Shown here piece by piece: positions 8,731-17,364 of a DNA stretch of 64,000 bases. The position numbers and the translations under genes were made by a program. The notes beneath the pieces are model-generated. The model saw only the letters and a program-made list of their open reading frames with translations. It did not search any database and was not told the DNA's origin. The stretch's first letter is position 1; each line of letters starts with the position of its first letter. Source of the stretch: Bacillota bacterium. GTDB taxonomy: Bacteria; Bacillota; Clostridia; Acetivibrionales; DSM-1351. The stretch spans positions 16,138 through 80,137 of the forward strand of contig JAEWAX010000098.1 of NCBI GenBank assembly GCA_023391425.1, written 5' to 3'.

Positions 8731-9876
8731 GGAAATTTTGCGACAAATATAAGTGGAGGCTCTAAGTTTAACTATAATTTGATTTGGGTTATCCTTTGGA
8801 GCAATTTAATGGCAATTTTTCTACAATCTCTTTCAGCTAAGCTGGGTATTGCAACAGGTTATAATTTGCCACAAATGTGTAATAGGGTATTCCCACGAAA
8901 AATAAATTGGTGTTTCTGGGTTGCAGCTGAACTAGCTGCTATGGCTACTAATCTTGCAGAGTTTCTCGGCAGCACACTGGGCTTATATTTGCTATTCCAC
9001 ATTCCAATGGCTATAGCCGGGATAATTACTGCAGTTATTACATTTTTTATAGTGTATATGGGTAAATATGGGCAGAGAGTATTAGAGGTTTTTATTTCTA
9101 TCTTAATAGCAGTAATCTGCCTATCATATACCTTGGAGGTTTTTTTGGCAAAGCCTGATTGGGCTTCTGCCGGGTTGCATGTTTTGATGCCGTCGTTTCC
9201 AAATGGAGAAGCAGTAATGATTGCTGTTGGTATGTTGGGCGCAACTGTGATGCCACATGTCATCTTTTTGCACTCACAGCTTGTTCAAGAGAGGAATACT
9301 CATTCTACTAATGAGGACAAAAAGAAACACCTAAAGTTGGAGAGACTGGACATCACAATTGCAATGAACATCGCCTTTATCATTAATGCCGCCATGGTTA
9401 TCGTCTCTGCTGCTGTATTCTATAGAAATGGATTAGTTGTTGAGACAATCGAACAGGCGCACCAGTCTCTTTCACCTCTTTTGGGTGCTGCTTCAAGTGG
9501 AGCCTTCGGCTTAGCACTAATAGCCTCGGGCCTATCCTCCTCTGTTGTTGGCACAATGGCTGGTACCACTATTATGCAAGGTTTTGTTGGATTAAAAATA
9601 AATGATAATGTAACAAGGCTTGTAACCATGCTCCCAGCTATGATAATAATATTATTAGGTATCAACCCCATGCAAGTTCTAGTTCTTAGTCAGGTTGTTC
9701 TCAGTTTTATTCTACCCGTTGCAATTATTCCAATGCTAATTATCACTAAACGTAAAGATTTGATGGGAACGTTAGTCAATAAGCCATTAACAAATATCGT
9801 TGGTTGGATAATAACAAGCGTGATTATTGTTGCAAACGCTGTACTACTGTTTCTCACCTTTACAGGAGGGGTTTAG
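8704..9876 (+). CDS. mntH: Nramp metal-ion transporter, 5'-truncated by integration
   Basis: 390 residues of an Nramp (MntH) proton-coupled Mn(II)/Fe(II) importer with about 10 membrane segments. Matching words include PGNFATNI, LQSLSAKLGIATG, GATVMPHVIFLHS and VVGTMAGTTIMQGF. Relatives have about 35-40 more residues at the N-terminus and begin this part with the DPGN motif of TM1, whose Asp binds metal. Here the motif reads SPGN, and the seven codons before it do not resemble Nramp. Similarity starts at about 8725-8728, right after the recombinase stop. I conclude the gene was split by integration. The remaining ORF could be translated by coupling to the recombinase, but without the first half of TM1 it is probably inactive. 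Confidence 0.85.
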   Translation: MRSNLHTSPGNFATNISGGSKFNYNLIWVILWSNLMAIFLQSLSAKLGIATGYNLPQMCNRVFPRKINWCFWVAAELAAMATNLAEFLGSTLGLYLLFHIPMAIAGIITAVITFFIVYMGKYGQRVLEVFISILIAVICLSYTLEVFLAKPDWASAGLHVLMPSFPNGEAVMIAVGMLGATVMPHVIFLHSQLVQERNTHSTNEDKKKHLKLERLDITIAMNIAFIINAAMVIVSAAVFYRNGLVVETIEQAHQSLSPLLGAASSGAFGLALIASGLSSSVVGTMAGTTIMQGFVGLKINDNVTRLVTMLPAMIIILLGINPMQVLVLSQVVLSFILPVAIIPMLIITKRKDLMGTLVNKPLTNIVGWIITSVIIVANAVLLFLTFTGGV

Positions 9877-10031
9877 GCCAGTATAATTACTCTAAAATAT
9901 ACCATAATATTGCAAAATATTTCATTTTTTTGTTTACTATGACAAAAACCAGTGTTAAAATAAATGTAGAAATTTCTGTGCTACTAGGTTATGGCTTAAA
10001 TCAATATAATTATACTAGGAGGAATTTACTT

Positions 10032-11261
10032 ATGAATGAAGTAAAAAGCAAAAGAATTATCAAGTTATTAGTTGTTGTAATGTTATTGGCAGCGCTTATC
10101 CTACCAACAAATATGCTAACCAATGTTGTACAGGCAGCTACAAAGCCATCCATTAATACTACGATAACCATTGGTACAGGAAGTATTGTAGGGAATTTTG
10201 ATTACTATAGTAAGACTGAGGATAAATATAGCTTATCTGTATCCTCTCCAGTAAAGAATGCAACTTATAGCTTTACTTCAAGTAATACTAAAATTGTTAC
10301 CGTCAAAGCAAGTGGCACAAATGCATATTTAACTGGTATAAAAGCTGGAACTGCAACTATTACTTGTAATCAAAAATTAAGTGGGAAAACAACTAAAGTT
10401 GGAACCTGTAAGGTTACGGTAGTAAATTCAAGTCTTTATAAACAAGATTCAATACCAGAATTGCCTTTAGGTACTGGTATGCTTCCTGAAGCAATTGAAA
10501 TTAATACACGTAATAACGATGCAACCTACACCTTCACTTCTGACAATAAAAACTTTTCAATCAAGGAAACTATTAAGGTATTTGATGGTATGAATTTCAT
10601 TAACCATTCCTTTACAGCAAAGGCTGCAGGTACATATACAGTTACAGTTAAGGAAACTTATAATAAAGTCACTAGAACATTAGGAAAGCTTAAGTATATA
10701 GTTAAAAAAGCGACAGTACCTGCCAATGAAACAATAGACTTAGGGGCCAATATAGATGCATATCAATTAATAAACAATTATAGAACAGATGTTAAATACT
10801 TCGTTGTTACCGAAGATGAAAATATTATTAGCGGAAATGTAGAAAATGGTGTCCTTTATTTAACAGGTAAAACAGTAGGAACTACAAATATAAAGATATA
10901 TGAAAATACAACAAAAGCAGATCAAAGTAAACTAATTGGGACTTGTAAGCTTACTGTAAAAGAAGTTATATTAGAAAATCTCATTTGTGACTTTGATGAA
11001 ACAGAAGCCTATATTGGTGGAGACCCAATCGAATTTTATGTAGAAAAAGAGCCATATAATTTCCCTGGAACAATTAATGTTACTTCATCTGATACAAGTG
11101 TTGCCACAGTAGCTAGTGTTGATGAGGATGGTACTTTTGAAGTTACGCCTGTAGGAGCAGGGACTACCACAATCACCATAACTTGTGGTGACAAAACTAA
11201 AACTCAAGACATTACCATCTCCGCAAATTCTGATGAAAGCGAAGATGATTACGAAGATTAG
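10032..11261 (+). CDS. secreted protein with Ig-like (Big_2-type) repeats
   Basis: 409 residues. A signal peptide spans residues 1-35: basic MNEVKSKR, a hydrophobic core, and a VQA-A cleavage site. The mature part has three or four beta-rich repeats with bacterial Ig-like words, such as VTVKASGTNAYLTGIKAGTATIT and SDTSVATVASVDEDG with a GAGTTTITITCG close. The tail is acidic (SDESEDDYED) with no sortase motif or C-terminal membrane anchor. It is likely exported and cell-surface associated or released. The open frame continues upstream to 9804, overlapping mntH, but ACTAGGAGGAATT lies just before the ATG at 10032 and the signal peptide begins there, so 10032 is the start. Confidence 0.8.
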   Translation: MNEVKSKRIIKLLVVVMLLAALILPTNMLTNVVQAATKPSINTTITIGTGSIVGNFDYYSKTEDKYSLSVSSPVKNATYSFTSSNTKIVTVKASGTNAYLTGIKAGTATITCNQKLSGKTTKVGTCKVTVVNSSLYKQDSIPELPLGTGMLPEAIEINTRNNDATYTFTSDNKNFSIKETIKVFDGMNFINHSFTAKAAGTYTVTVKETYNKVTRTLGKLKYIVKKATVPANETIDLGANIDAYQLINNYRTDVKYFVVTEDENIISGNVENGVLYLTGKTVGTTNIKIYENTTKADQSKLIGTCKLTVKEVILENLICDFDETEAYIGGDPIEFYVEKEPYNFPGTINVTSSDTSVATVASVDEDGTFEVTPVGAGTTTITITCGDKTKTQDITISANSDESEDDYED

Positions 11262-11347
11262 GATTATTTATTTTAATAGATAGAGTATAATAATCTAAAC
11301 TGTGACTAACTGACTTTAATTATTTAAGATAGGCTTAAATTAAAAAA

Positions 11348-11395
11348 CCTTGTAGCACTAGATGTGAATATCAATCTGTGTTACAAGGTTTTTTT
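11348..11395 (+). terminator. terminator after the Ig-like protein gene
   Basis: 11-bp stem CCTTGTAGCAC/GTGTTACAAGG (one G-U pair), 19-nt loop, then seven T. The run of A before the left arm allows it to work on the minus strand too. Confidence 0.8.
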
Positions 11396-11413
11396 ATAAT
11401 TAATTATTTCTTC

Positions 11414-11444
11414 TTGACTTTTACCTTAGGTCAAAGTGTAGAGT
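11414..11444 (+). promoter_or_regulatory. MerR-type promoter/operator of the ABC efflux genes
   Basis: TTGACT (11414-11419) and TAGAGT (11439-11444) are separated by 19 bp, the over-long spacing typical of MerR-regulated promoters. The spacer region carries the imperfect palindrome ACTTTTACCT-TAGGTCAAAGT (11417-11437, 9 of 11 arm positions matching). The layout resembles the BmrR-controlled bmr promoter. The MerR-GyrI gene at 13262 is the obvious regulator. The leader to the ATG at 11586 is about 135 nt. Confidence 0.6.
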
Positions 11445-11585
11445 AAAATTATGCCAACACATTTACCTCACATAAGTAATGATAATTTCAGATGAGACAA
11501 GTCTTCTTTAAACTTTGTGACGTTAAGAGTAAGGCATAGCATACTAACACATTGTGTATGAATTTATTACACTAGGAGGTAAAAC

Positions 11586-12359
11586 ATGCAAGAAATATCT
11601 AACAAGAAACAGAAACCAGACGGTATGGAGAATTTAGTCCTTGAAGTAACTGGACTGACAAAATCTTACGGCAATACTATTGCAGTAAATAATCTCGACA
11701 TTCGGATTGAGAAGGGAGAAATCTTTGGTCTTCTAGGCCATAATGGAGCAGGTAAAAGTACTACTATTGAATGTATCCTTAATACAAGGAAAAAGGATTC
11801 TGGCAATATTAATATTTTAGGACAAAAGATTGAAAAGGGCCGTAAAAGTATATTTGAGCAAATTGGAGTACAATTGCAAGAAACACATTATCAGGACAAA
11901 ATAAAAGTCTATGAAATCTGCGAAACTACATCAGCACTATATTTTAATTGTCTGGATTATACTGATCTTCTAAAAGAGTTTTCACTTTATGAAAAGAAGA
12001 ATAACTATGTATCTGAACTGTCAGGTGGACAAAAGCAGAAGCTATCGGTACTTTTGGCATTGCTTCCTGATCCGAAACTTTTGTTTTTAGATGAGTTGAC
12101 TACTGGTCTGGACCCTAAGGCTAGAAGAGAAATTTGGAAATACCTTGAGCTGCAAAAGGAGAAAGGCAAGAGTATTTTGCTTACCTCTCATTATATGGAT
12201 GAGGTTCAATATCTCTGTGATAGAATTTGTATACTTAAAAACGGAAGCTCACAAATTACAGGAACTCCTCAGGAAGTAATTCAAAGAAGTGGTACACAAA
12301 CACTAGAGGATGCCTACTTATTCTATACTGGAGAGGAGAATCTATATGAGAGCATTTAA
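11586..12359 (+). CDS. ABC transporter ATP-binding protein (drug efflux type)
   Basis: 257 residues of a CcmA/BcrA-like ABC ATPase. Walker A is GHNGAGKST, the signature is LSGGQKQK, Walker B is LLFLDELTTGLDP, and the switch His is in LLTSHYMDE. Note that Walker B has DEL where most relatives have DEP. It should energise the membrane protein encoded next, with which its end overlaps by 14 nt. The start ATG follows ACTAGGAGGTAAAAC. The gene follows a MerR-type promoter, and a drug-sensing MerR protein is encoded after the permease, so export of a small hydrophobic or cationic compound is the likely job. The substrate is not known. Confidence 0.88.
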   Translation: MQEISNKKQKPDGMENLVLEVTGLTKSYGNTIAVNNLDIRIEKGEIFGLLGHNGAGKSTTIECILNTRKKDSGNINILGQKIEKGRKSIFEQIGVQLQETHYQDKIKVYEICETTSALYFNCLDYTDLLKEFSLYEKKNNYVSELSGGQKQKLSVLLALLPDPKLLFLDELTTGLDPKARREIWKYLELQKEKGKSILLTSHYMDEVQYLCDRICILKNGSSQITGTPQEVIQRSGTQTLEDAYLFYTGEENLYESI

Positions 12360-13089
12360 TACATTACTTAAGACAGAATTAAAGATTTCACTCAGATGTA
12401 TGGATGGAATATTCTTCGGAGTATTTTTTCCTATTGGGATAGTTTTACTTCTAGGAGCTATTTACGGGAGTAAACCTGCATTTGAAGGGGCTACTTATAC
12501 TATGATGCAGTCCTCCTTTGGTGCATTTACAACAGTAGGTATTTGCGCAACAGGTCTTATGGGACTTCCACTTGTTCTTTCAGATTATCGTCATAAGAAA
12601 ATATTGAAACGTTTTAAGGTAACTCCTATTAGTCCATCAACCCTTCTAATTGTTGAAGCATTGCTATCTTTTTTGACTGCCGTAACTTCAGCAATATGTA
12701 CAGCAGTTATATCAATAGTCGTTTTTGATTATACCATGCCAGGCTCAGTAATTCAATTTATATTGTCCTTTTTCCTGTTAACAATTACTATTTATAGCAT
12801 GGGAATGCTTATTGCAAGCCTATCTCCAAATATAAAAATTTCGAATTTGTTATGTACACTGCTCTATTTTCCAATGCTTTTATTAACAGGTGCTACAATA
12901 CCTTATGAAATAATGCCGAAAGCACTTCAAACAGTTGCCAACGTATTCCCAATGACTCAAGGCATTAAACTTCTAAAGAGTACTTCTCTCGGTGAACCTG
13001 TTGGGGATATGTTTTTACAAATAACAATTATGGCGGTAATAAGTATTGTCTGTATAGCAATCTCTATTAAATGCTTTAAATGGGAATGA
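12346..13089 (+). CDS. ABC-2 type permease
   Basis: 247 residues with six hydrophobic segments typical of ABC-2 permeases. The family hallmark is near the fifth segment: LLYFPMLLLTGATIPYEIMPKALQ, ending in VFPMTQGIKLLK (key words LTGATIP, FPMTQGIK). The frame runs back to 12310, but GGAGAGGAGAAT lies just before the ATG at 12346 and the family starts there, giving a 14-nt overlap with the ATPase gene and probable translational coupling. The two form a two-component exporter (homodimer of each). Confidence 0.86.
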   Translation: MRAFNTLLKTELKISLRCMDGIFFGVFFPIGIVLLLGAIYGSKPAFEGATYTMMQSSFGAFTTVGICATGLMGLPLVLSDYRHKKILKRFKVTPISPSTLLIVEALLSFLTAVTSAICTAVISIVVFDYTMPGSVIQFILSFFLLTITIYSMGMLIASLSPNIKISNLLCTLLYFPMLLLTGATIPYEIMPKALQTVANVFPMTQGIKLLKSTSLGEPVGDMFLQITIMAVISIVCIAISIKCFKWE

Positions 13090-13112
13090 TTTAGAGATAA
13101 AATTAATATGAA

Positions 13113-13156
13113 GTTTAAAGAGTTAGGTGTAATTTTTACTCTCTTACTCTTTAAAC
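13113..13156. repeat. inverted repeat between permease and MerR genes
   Basis: Perfect 11-bp arms GTTTAAAGAGT and ACTCTTTAAAC around 22 nt. No T-run follows, so it may be a weak terminator, an mRNA-stabilising hairpin or an operator. Confidence 0.55.
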
Positions 13157-13261
13157 TGTTCTCTAGTTGTTATAGCGAGCTTATCCCACTGGCTTAGATA
13201 AGCAGTAGTACTTGTTGCAGAGAAAGTCTGATATACAAATTATTATTTGGAGTGATATAAA

Positions 13262-14074
13262 ATGTATTCAATTGGGGTGTTCTCACAAATTAATAGGGTA
13301 ACAACGAAAACATTGCGGCATTATGATGAAATTGGCCTGCTAAAACCGGAGTATGTCGATAAATCCACAGGATATAGATATTACACTTCAAGTCAGCTAC
13401 CAACTATGTATAAAATCATTACCCTAAAACAAATGGGAATGGCATTAAATGAAATTAAGGATATCCTAAGTAATCCATTAGCAGCAAAAATATATCTTAG
13501 GCTAAAGGAAGCCGAACTTGTTCAGAATATTAAAAATGAGCAAGCAAAATTACTACAAGTCCAGAATTTTTCAAACATTTTAAAAGGAGAATTAAAATTT
13601 ATGTATACACCTATAATTAAGGAACTCCCTGAAGTAATTGTAGCCTCTATGAGACAGGTGGTTAAGAGTTATAATGATTTCTTCCATCTCTGTCCAAACG
13701 TTATGGCAATAGAGATGGAACGAGTAGGTTGTGTGTGTGCCATACCCGAGTATTGCTTTAATATCTATCATGACGGTGAATATAAGGATACAGATATAGA
13801 TGTTGAAATATGTGAAGCTATTACTGAAATGAAGCAGGACACCGATATAGTGAAGTTTAAAATAGTAAACAAAGTTGAAACTGCAGTTTGTATTTTACAT
13901 AAAGGCCCATATGAGACTTTAAGAGATGCATATTTGTTTGTTTTTGAGTGGATAAAGGATAACAATTATGAGGTTATTGATCATCCAAGAGAATCTTATA
14001 TCGACGGTATTTGGAATAAGGAAAGCCCTGAGGACTGGTTGACTGAATTACAAGTGCCAGTTCGAATAAAGTAA
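13262..14074 (+). CDS. MerR-family regulator with GyrI-like ligand domain (BmrR-like)
   Basis: 270 residues. Residues 1-70 are a MerR winged helix-turn-helix: IGVFSQINRVTTKTLRHYDE, then YVDKSTGYRYYTSSQL. A dimerisation helix follows to ~110. Residues ~115-270 are a GyrI-like domain that binds cationic drugs in BmrR-type proteins, ending with the WLTELQVPVR motif. Such proteins untwist over-spaced promoters. A matching promoter lies at 11414-11444 ahead of the ABC genes, so this is probably their activator. The start ATG follows TTGGAGTGAT. The regulator gene has its own 172-nt upstream gap and may be co-transcribed with the ABC pair. Confidence 0.88.
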   Translation: MYSIGVFSQINRVTTKTLRHYDEIGLLKPEYVDKSTGYRYYTSSQLPTMYKIITLKQMGMALNEIKDILSNPLAAKIYLRLKEAELVQNIKNEQAKLLQVQNFSNILKGELKFMYTPIIKELPEVIVASMRQVVKSYNDFFHLCPNVMAIEMERVGCVCAIPEYCFNIYHDGEYKDTDIDVEICEAITEMKQDTDIVKFKIVNKVETAVCILHKGPYETLRDAYLFVFEWIKDNNYEVIDHPRESYIDGIWNKESPEDWLTELQVPVRIK

Positions 14075-14172
14075 AATTCATATAAACAGCTCCAAATAGG
14101 CTTGCAATCAGGGTAGGAGGGAATTAATTATTTTAATTCCCGGTTCTCCCAATCTCCATTCTTTTAATCATG

Positions 14173-14619
14173 TCAACCCTTATTTACTATATTTACAGAT
14201 TTAAATTGTATCGATTTATCTACTGACCACTCTTTTTTTGTAGTAACTTGTAAATCCTTTTTATAATCTTTTGGTATTTCAATTATGAGTGAACTATCAA
14301 CAATATCAATTACAATACCTATGTTAACGGAGGGCTCACTAGTAGATATATTCAGAACGCTGTCTTTTTTTTCTATTTTATAGCTCGAATTTTTGCCTTC
14401 ACTATATGTAACATGTATTTTACTGTCATTAGACGGTTTAACTTTAACATTATTTACTTCTTCAGTTACAATTATATTGTCTACTAAACTAGTATCAATA
14501 TCATACGTTTTTCTCTCTTTCTTTAATGTAATTCCCGATACAATGATACAAATAACAATAATAAGAATTCCCAAATATAACCTTTTTTCTTCATGACTTA
14601 ATTCCTTGTATACTTTCAT
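14173..14619 (-). CDS. membrane-anchored DUF4097-like protein
   Basis: 148 residues: a short cytoplasmic start, one membrane segment (LYLGILIIVICIIVSGITL, residues ~14-33), then an extracytoplasmic beta-rich domain with words of the DUF4097 adhesin-like family (IIVTEEVNNVKVKPSND, IVDSSLIIEIPKDY). It is shorter than typical DUF4097 proteins and ends without the usual repeat helix, so it may be a minimal or truncated form. It is the last gene of a minus-strand set with a histidine kinase, ABC transporter and response regulator, where DUF4097 proteins often occur. A 69-nt gap separates it from the kinase gene. Confidence 0.55.
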   Translation of the reverse strand: MKVYKELSHEEKRLYLGILIIVICIIVSGITLKKERKTYDIDTSLVDNIIVTEEVNNVKVKPSNDSKIHVTYSEGKNSSYKIEKKDSVLNISTSEPSVNIGIVIDIVDSSLIIEIPKDYKKDLQVTTKKEWSVDKSIQFKSVNIVNKG

Positions 14620-14688
14620 AAAAGGTTATTATTTAACGACTTATCAATAGGTAAGTATAAATAATTTGTCCAGCCAGAGTAGACTTCT

Positions 14689-15573
14689 TTACTCAGGAAA
14701 CTCAACTTGAATATAGAGCATATTTTCCTTTATACAAGCACTGGATTTTCCACCCATCTGTTCAGATAGCAGTTTTACAATAGATAGTCCAATTCCTGTA
14801 GTCTGAGTTCTTGCCATGTCTCCAGTATAAAATCTATCAAAAAGTCGCTCGGGATTAATTTGTGAAGGCTCCTTTACAGGGTTTTTAAATATCAAAGTAA
14901 CATTTGTATTTTTAGTTATTGATACATCTATATCACCAGCTGAGTGTGCCAAGCAATTACGAATTAAATTCTCAACGATCCTAGTTGTCATTGTTCTATC
15001 TGCATGAATGTAAACAGGCGTAGTTTGAGCAAAAGAGACCAATAGTCCTTTTCGCTCAAACTGGCTCACAAAACTTACAAGGTTATCTGCTATGAGATTT
15101 GTTAGATTAATTTTTTCTATTTGGGGCTCTTCATCCTTACTTATAAAATACGAGTATTCAAAGAATCGATTTACAAGCTGTTCAAGTTCCTCGGTATGTT
15201 TCTTAATAATAATAAACTTTTGCAGCTGTACATCTTCCAGTTTTCCACGTTCAATCAATTGCAGATAGCCTTTAATTGCTGTGAGTGGAGTTCTTAAATC
15301 ATGTGAAATATTAGCAATCATTTCTTTAAACTTTTTCTCTTCACGTTCGGTATTTAGCCTTAATTGTTCTTCAGCTTTCAGACATTTATTAATATTTGCA
15401 GCTAATTCATTAAGCTCTTTATTAATAAGCGACAAACTAACAGGCTGGGCAGTATTTTGGGTTAGTCTGTTAGTCAGTTGCCTGTTTATACTTTTTAGTT
15501 GTGTTTGAAAATGAATGATATATAGAAGTAGTACAAAACTAATTATTCCAAGAGTAATTGCCAATATCTCCAT
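14689..15573 (-). CDS. sensor histidine kinase with one N-terminal membrane helix
   Basis: 294 residues. One membrane helix (residues ~3-20) is followed directly by a coiled linker and the HisKA domain. The phospho-accepting His is H91 in IANISHDLRTPLTAIKGY. The HATPase domain has an N box (ENLIRNCLAHS) and GIGLSIVK. There is no extracellular sensor domain, as in short kinases that work with ABC transporters in lantibiotic or peptide-antibiotic response. The gene starts 14 nt after the permease stop. The response-regulator gene is first in the same operon, with the ABC genes between the two. Confidence 0.88.
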   Translation of the reverse strand: MEILAITLGIISFVLLLYIIHFQTQLKSINRQLTNRLTQNTAQPVSLSLINKELNELAANINKCLKAEEQLRLNTEREEKKFKEMIANISHDLRTPLTAIKGYLQLIERGKLEDVQLQKFIIIKKHTEELEQLVNRFFEYSYFISKDEEPQIEKINLTNLIADNLVSFVSQFERKGLLVSFAQTTPVYIHADRTMTTRIVENLIRNCLAHSAGDIDVSITKNTNVTLIFKNPVKEPSQINPERLFDRFYTGDMARTQTTGIGLSIVKLLSEQMGGKSSACIKENMLYIQVEFPE

Positions 15574-15586
15574 GACATCACCAGCC

Positions 15587-16357
15587 TTATTTTAATTCAG
15601 CTTTTCTAAATATTCTATAAGTTGCAAATACAAATATACTAATATAAACTAAACCTATCAAGACCACTTTATTAAAATCAAAAACATTCACATCCAGCTT
15701 TATAACCAAACGATTTAGGCCTAATGGTGTATAAGGAAGGATTTTTCCTATTACTGGAGAAAGACTCCCTAATCCTACAATTATATTACCTCCTATAGCT
15801 AATAAACCAATACTAATTCCTATAACAGCACCTGACTTTTTTATTAAAAATGCACACAAAACAGCTACACTTAACATAGAAGCATTTATTACAAAAGTAG
15901 ACAGAAACATTCCTGCTATCTTATAACACATAACAACATTAATCGGTGCACCAAAGCCATTAAAGATAGTCATTCCCACTGAAAATACAGCAGGGTATGG
16001 TATTGTAAGAATAGATAATGCTACGAAGTATGCTATTACTTTACTCAGTAAAACTCTTCCCCGCCCATTTCCAGATGAAATTGCTCCTTGAAAAGTTCTA
16101 TTTTCAAAATCACTGCAAATAAAAATGCCTGCAAGAATTGAGCCTAAAATCATGATAAGGGAAGTATCTGACAATGCTGATATTAATACATTTATACCAT
16201 ATAATGATGACTTTATACTTGTATTAGTGATATTACCTGCCATAACAATACTTACTACTGTACCTATAATTGCCAACAATATCGTCGTACCTAATAATAT
16301 ATAAAAAGCCATTGATTTACGCAATTTAAAGAATTCACATTTTATCAAATTAAACAT
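15587..16357 (-). CDS. ABC-2 family permease
   Basis: 256 residues with six membrane segments, starting MFNLIKCEFFKLRKSMAFY, which is typical of the lantibiotic-immunity or bacitracin-type ABC-2 permeases. The words ILAGIFICSDFENRTFQ and ISSGNGRGRVLLSK-type loop (key part SRSK-like) are family features. It overlaps the ATPase gene by 8 nt and should be its membrane partner. The operon layout suggests export or removal of a membrane-active peptide; the substrate is inferred from context only. Confidence 0.85.
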   Translation of the reverse strand: MFNLIKCEFFKLRKSMAFYILLGTTILLAIIGTVVSIVMAGNITNTSIKSSLYGINVLISALSDTSLIMILGSILAGIFICSDFENRTFQGAISSGNGRGRVLLSKVIAYFVALSILTIPYPAVFSVGMTIFNGFGAPINVVMCYKIAGMFLSTFVINASMLSVAVLCAFLIKKSGAVIGISIGLLAIGGNIIVGLGSLSPVIGKILPYTPLGLNRLVIKLDVNVFDFNKVVLIGLVYISIFVFATYRIFRKAELK

Positions 16358-17273
16358 TTGAGCTACCTCCTACAACATCAATAAAGTAATCTTCTAAATT
16401 CTCTCCGCCTACTGACAGGTTTGTAACAATTATTCCATTCTCGAAAAGAACCTTCGCCAGTTTTTCCTTTTCATCAAGAAAATCATAAAGTTTAATGGAT
16501 TTATCCGGCATTACTTTATAGTTGGTTGTATTTAGTTTCATTTCAAGAATACCAACAAGTTTTTCAGTTTGCTCTGTATTTATTAATATATGACGCATGC
16601 AGTATTCATCCAGTTGTTCTAAAGAAAAAGTCTGTTTTATTGAACCCTTATGGATAATTATATAATCCGTTGCAATCTGATATAACTCAGGAAGAATGTG
16701 ACTTGAAATAAGTATAGTCATATTTCTTTCGGTACATAGTTGCTTTATTAGATTTCTTACTTCAACAATTCCAATTGGATCAAGGCCATTTACCGGCTCA
16801 TCAAGTATAAGCAGCTCAGGGTTTCCAATAAGAGATATAGCAATTCCTAGTCGTTGCTTCATTCCAAGAGAGAAATCTTTTGCTTTTTTCTTTCCTGTAT
16901 CAGATAGCCCTACCAATTCCAAAAGCTCATTCTCTATTTCTTGGTTAGGAATTCCCATCATAATACGATTTAAAGTCATATTCTCTTTTGCATTCATGTT
17001 TCCATTAATACTTGGATATTCAATTAGGCAGCCAATTCTCTTACGGGCTTGTATCAGTTCTTTTTCACCTTTTTGTCCGAAAAGTTCAATAGTACCACTT
17101 GTTGGAAAGCTCAGTCCTGCAACCATACGCATAAATGTAGTTTTTCCTGCACCATTTTGACCAATCAATCCATAAATTTTCCCTCTTTCCAGAGAAATAC
17201 TGATATTGCTAAGTACTTTGTTATTGTTATAATTTTTAGATAATGATTCTGTTTTTAAAACATAATTTTTCAT
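16350..17273 (-). CDS. ABC transporter ATP-binding protein (BcrA-like)
   Basis: 307 residues. The ATPase core covers residues 1-220: Walker A GQNGAGKTT, signature FSLGMKQRLG, Walker B LLILDEPVNGLDP, and switch ISSHILPE. An additional ~85-residue C-terminal extension is characteristic of BcrA/LanF-like subunits. It overlaps the permease gene, so the two make one transporter. Located between its response regulator and histidine kinase genes. Role in resistance to a cell-envelope peptide is inferred from the family and the operon. Confidence 0.87.
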   Translation of the reverse strand: MKNYVLKTESLSKNYNNNKVLSNISISLERGKIYGLIGQNGAGKTTFMRMVAGLSFPTSGTIELFGQKGEKELIQARKRIGCLIEYPSINGNMNAKENMTLNRIMMGIPNQEIENELLELVGLSDTGKKKAKDFSLGMKQRLGIAISLIGNPELLILDEPVNGLDPIGIVEVRNLIKQLCTERNMTILISSHILPELYQIATDYIIIHKGSIKQTFSLEQLDEYCMRHILINTEQTEKLVGILEMKLNTTNYKVMPDKSIKLYDFLDEKEKLAKVLFENGIIVTNLSVGGENLEDYFIDVVGGSSNV

Positions 17274-17364
17274 AACTCATCCCTTCCTTTCAATATCAGT
17301 ATAATTGCAAAAGGTTTAGAAAAAGTTAAGGAACATAACAAAATAGTTAAGAAATGGATAATTC

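Noticed and set aside
10005..10010. TATAAT as promoter of the Ig-like protein gene
   Set aside because: It lies only a few bases before the ribosome-binding site, leaving no room for a leader. The true promoter was not identified.
9804..10031. 76-codon N-terminal extension of the Ig-like protein overlapping mntH
   Set aside because: It lacks a ribosome-binding site at 9804, and a signal peptide with a strong ribosome-binding site begins at 10032.
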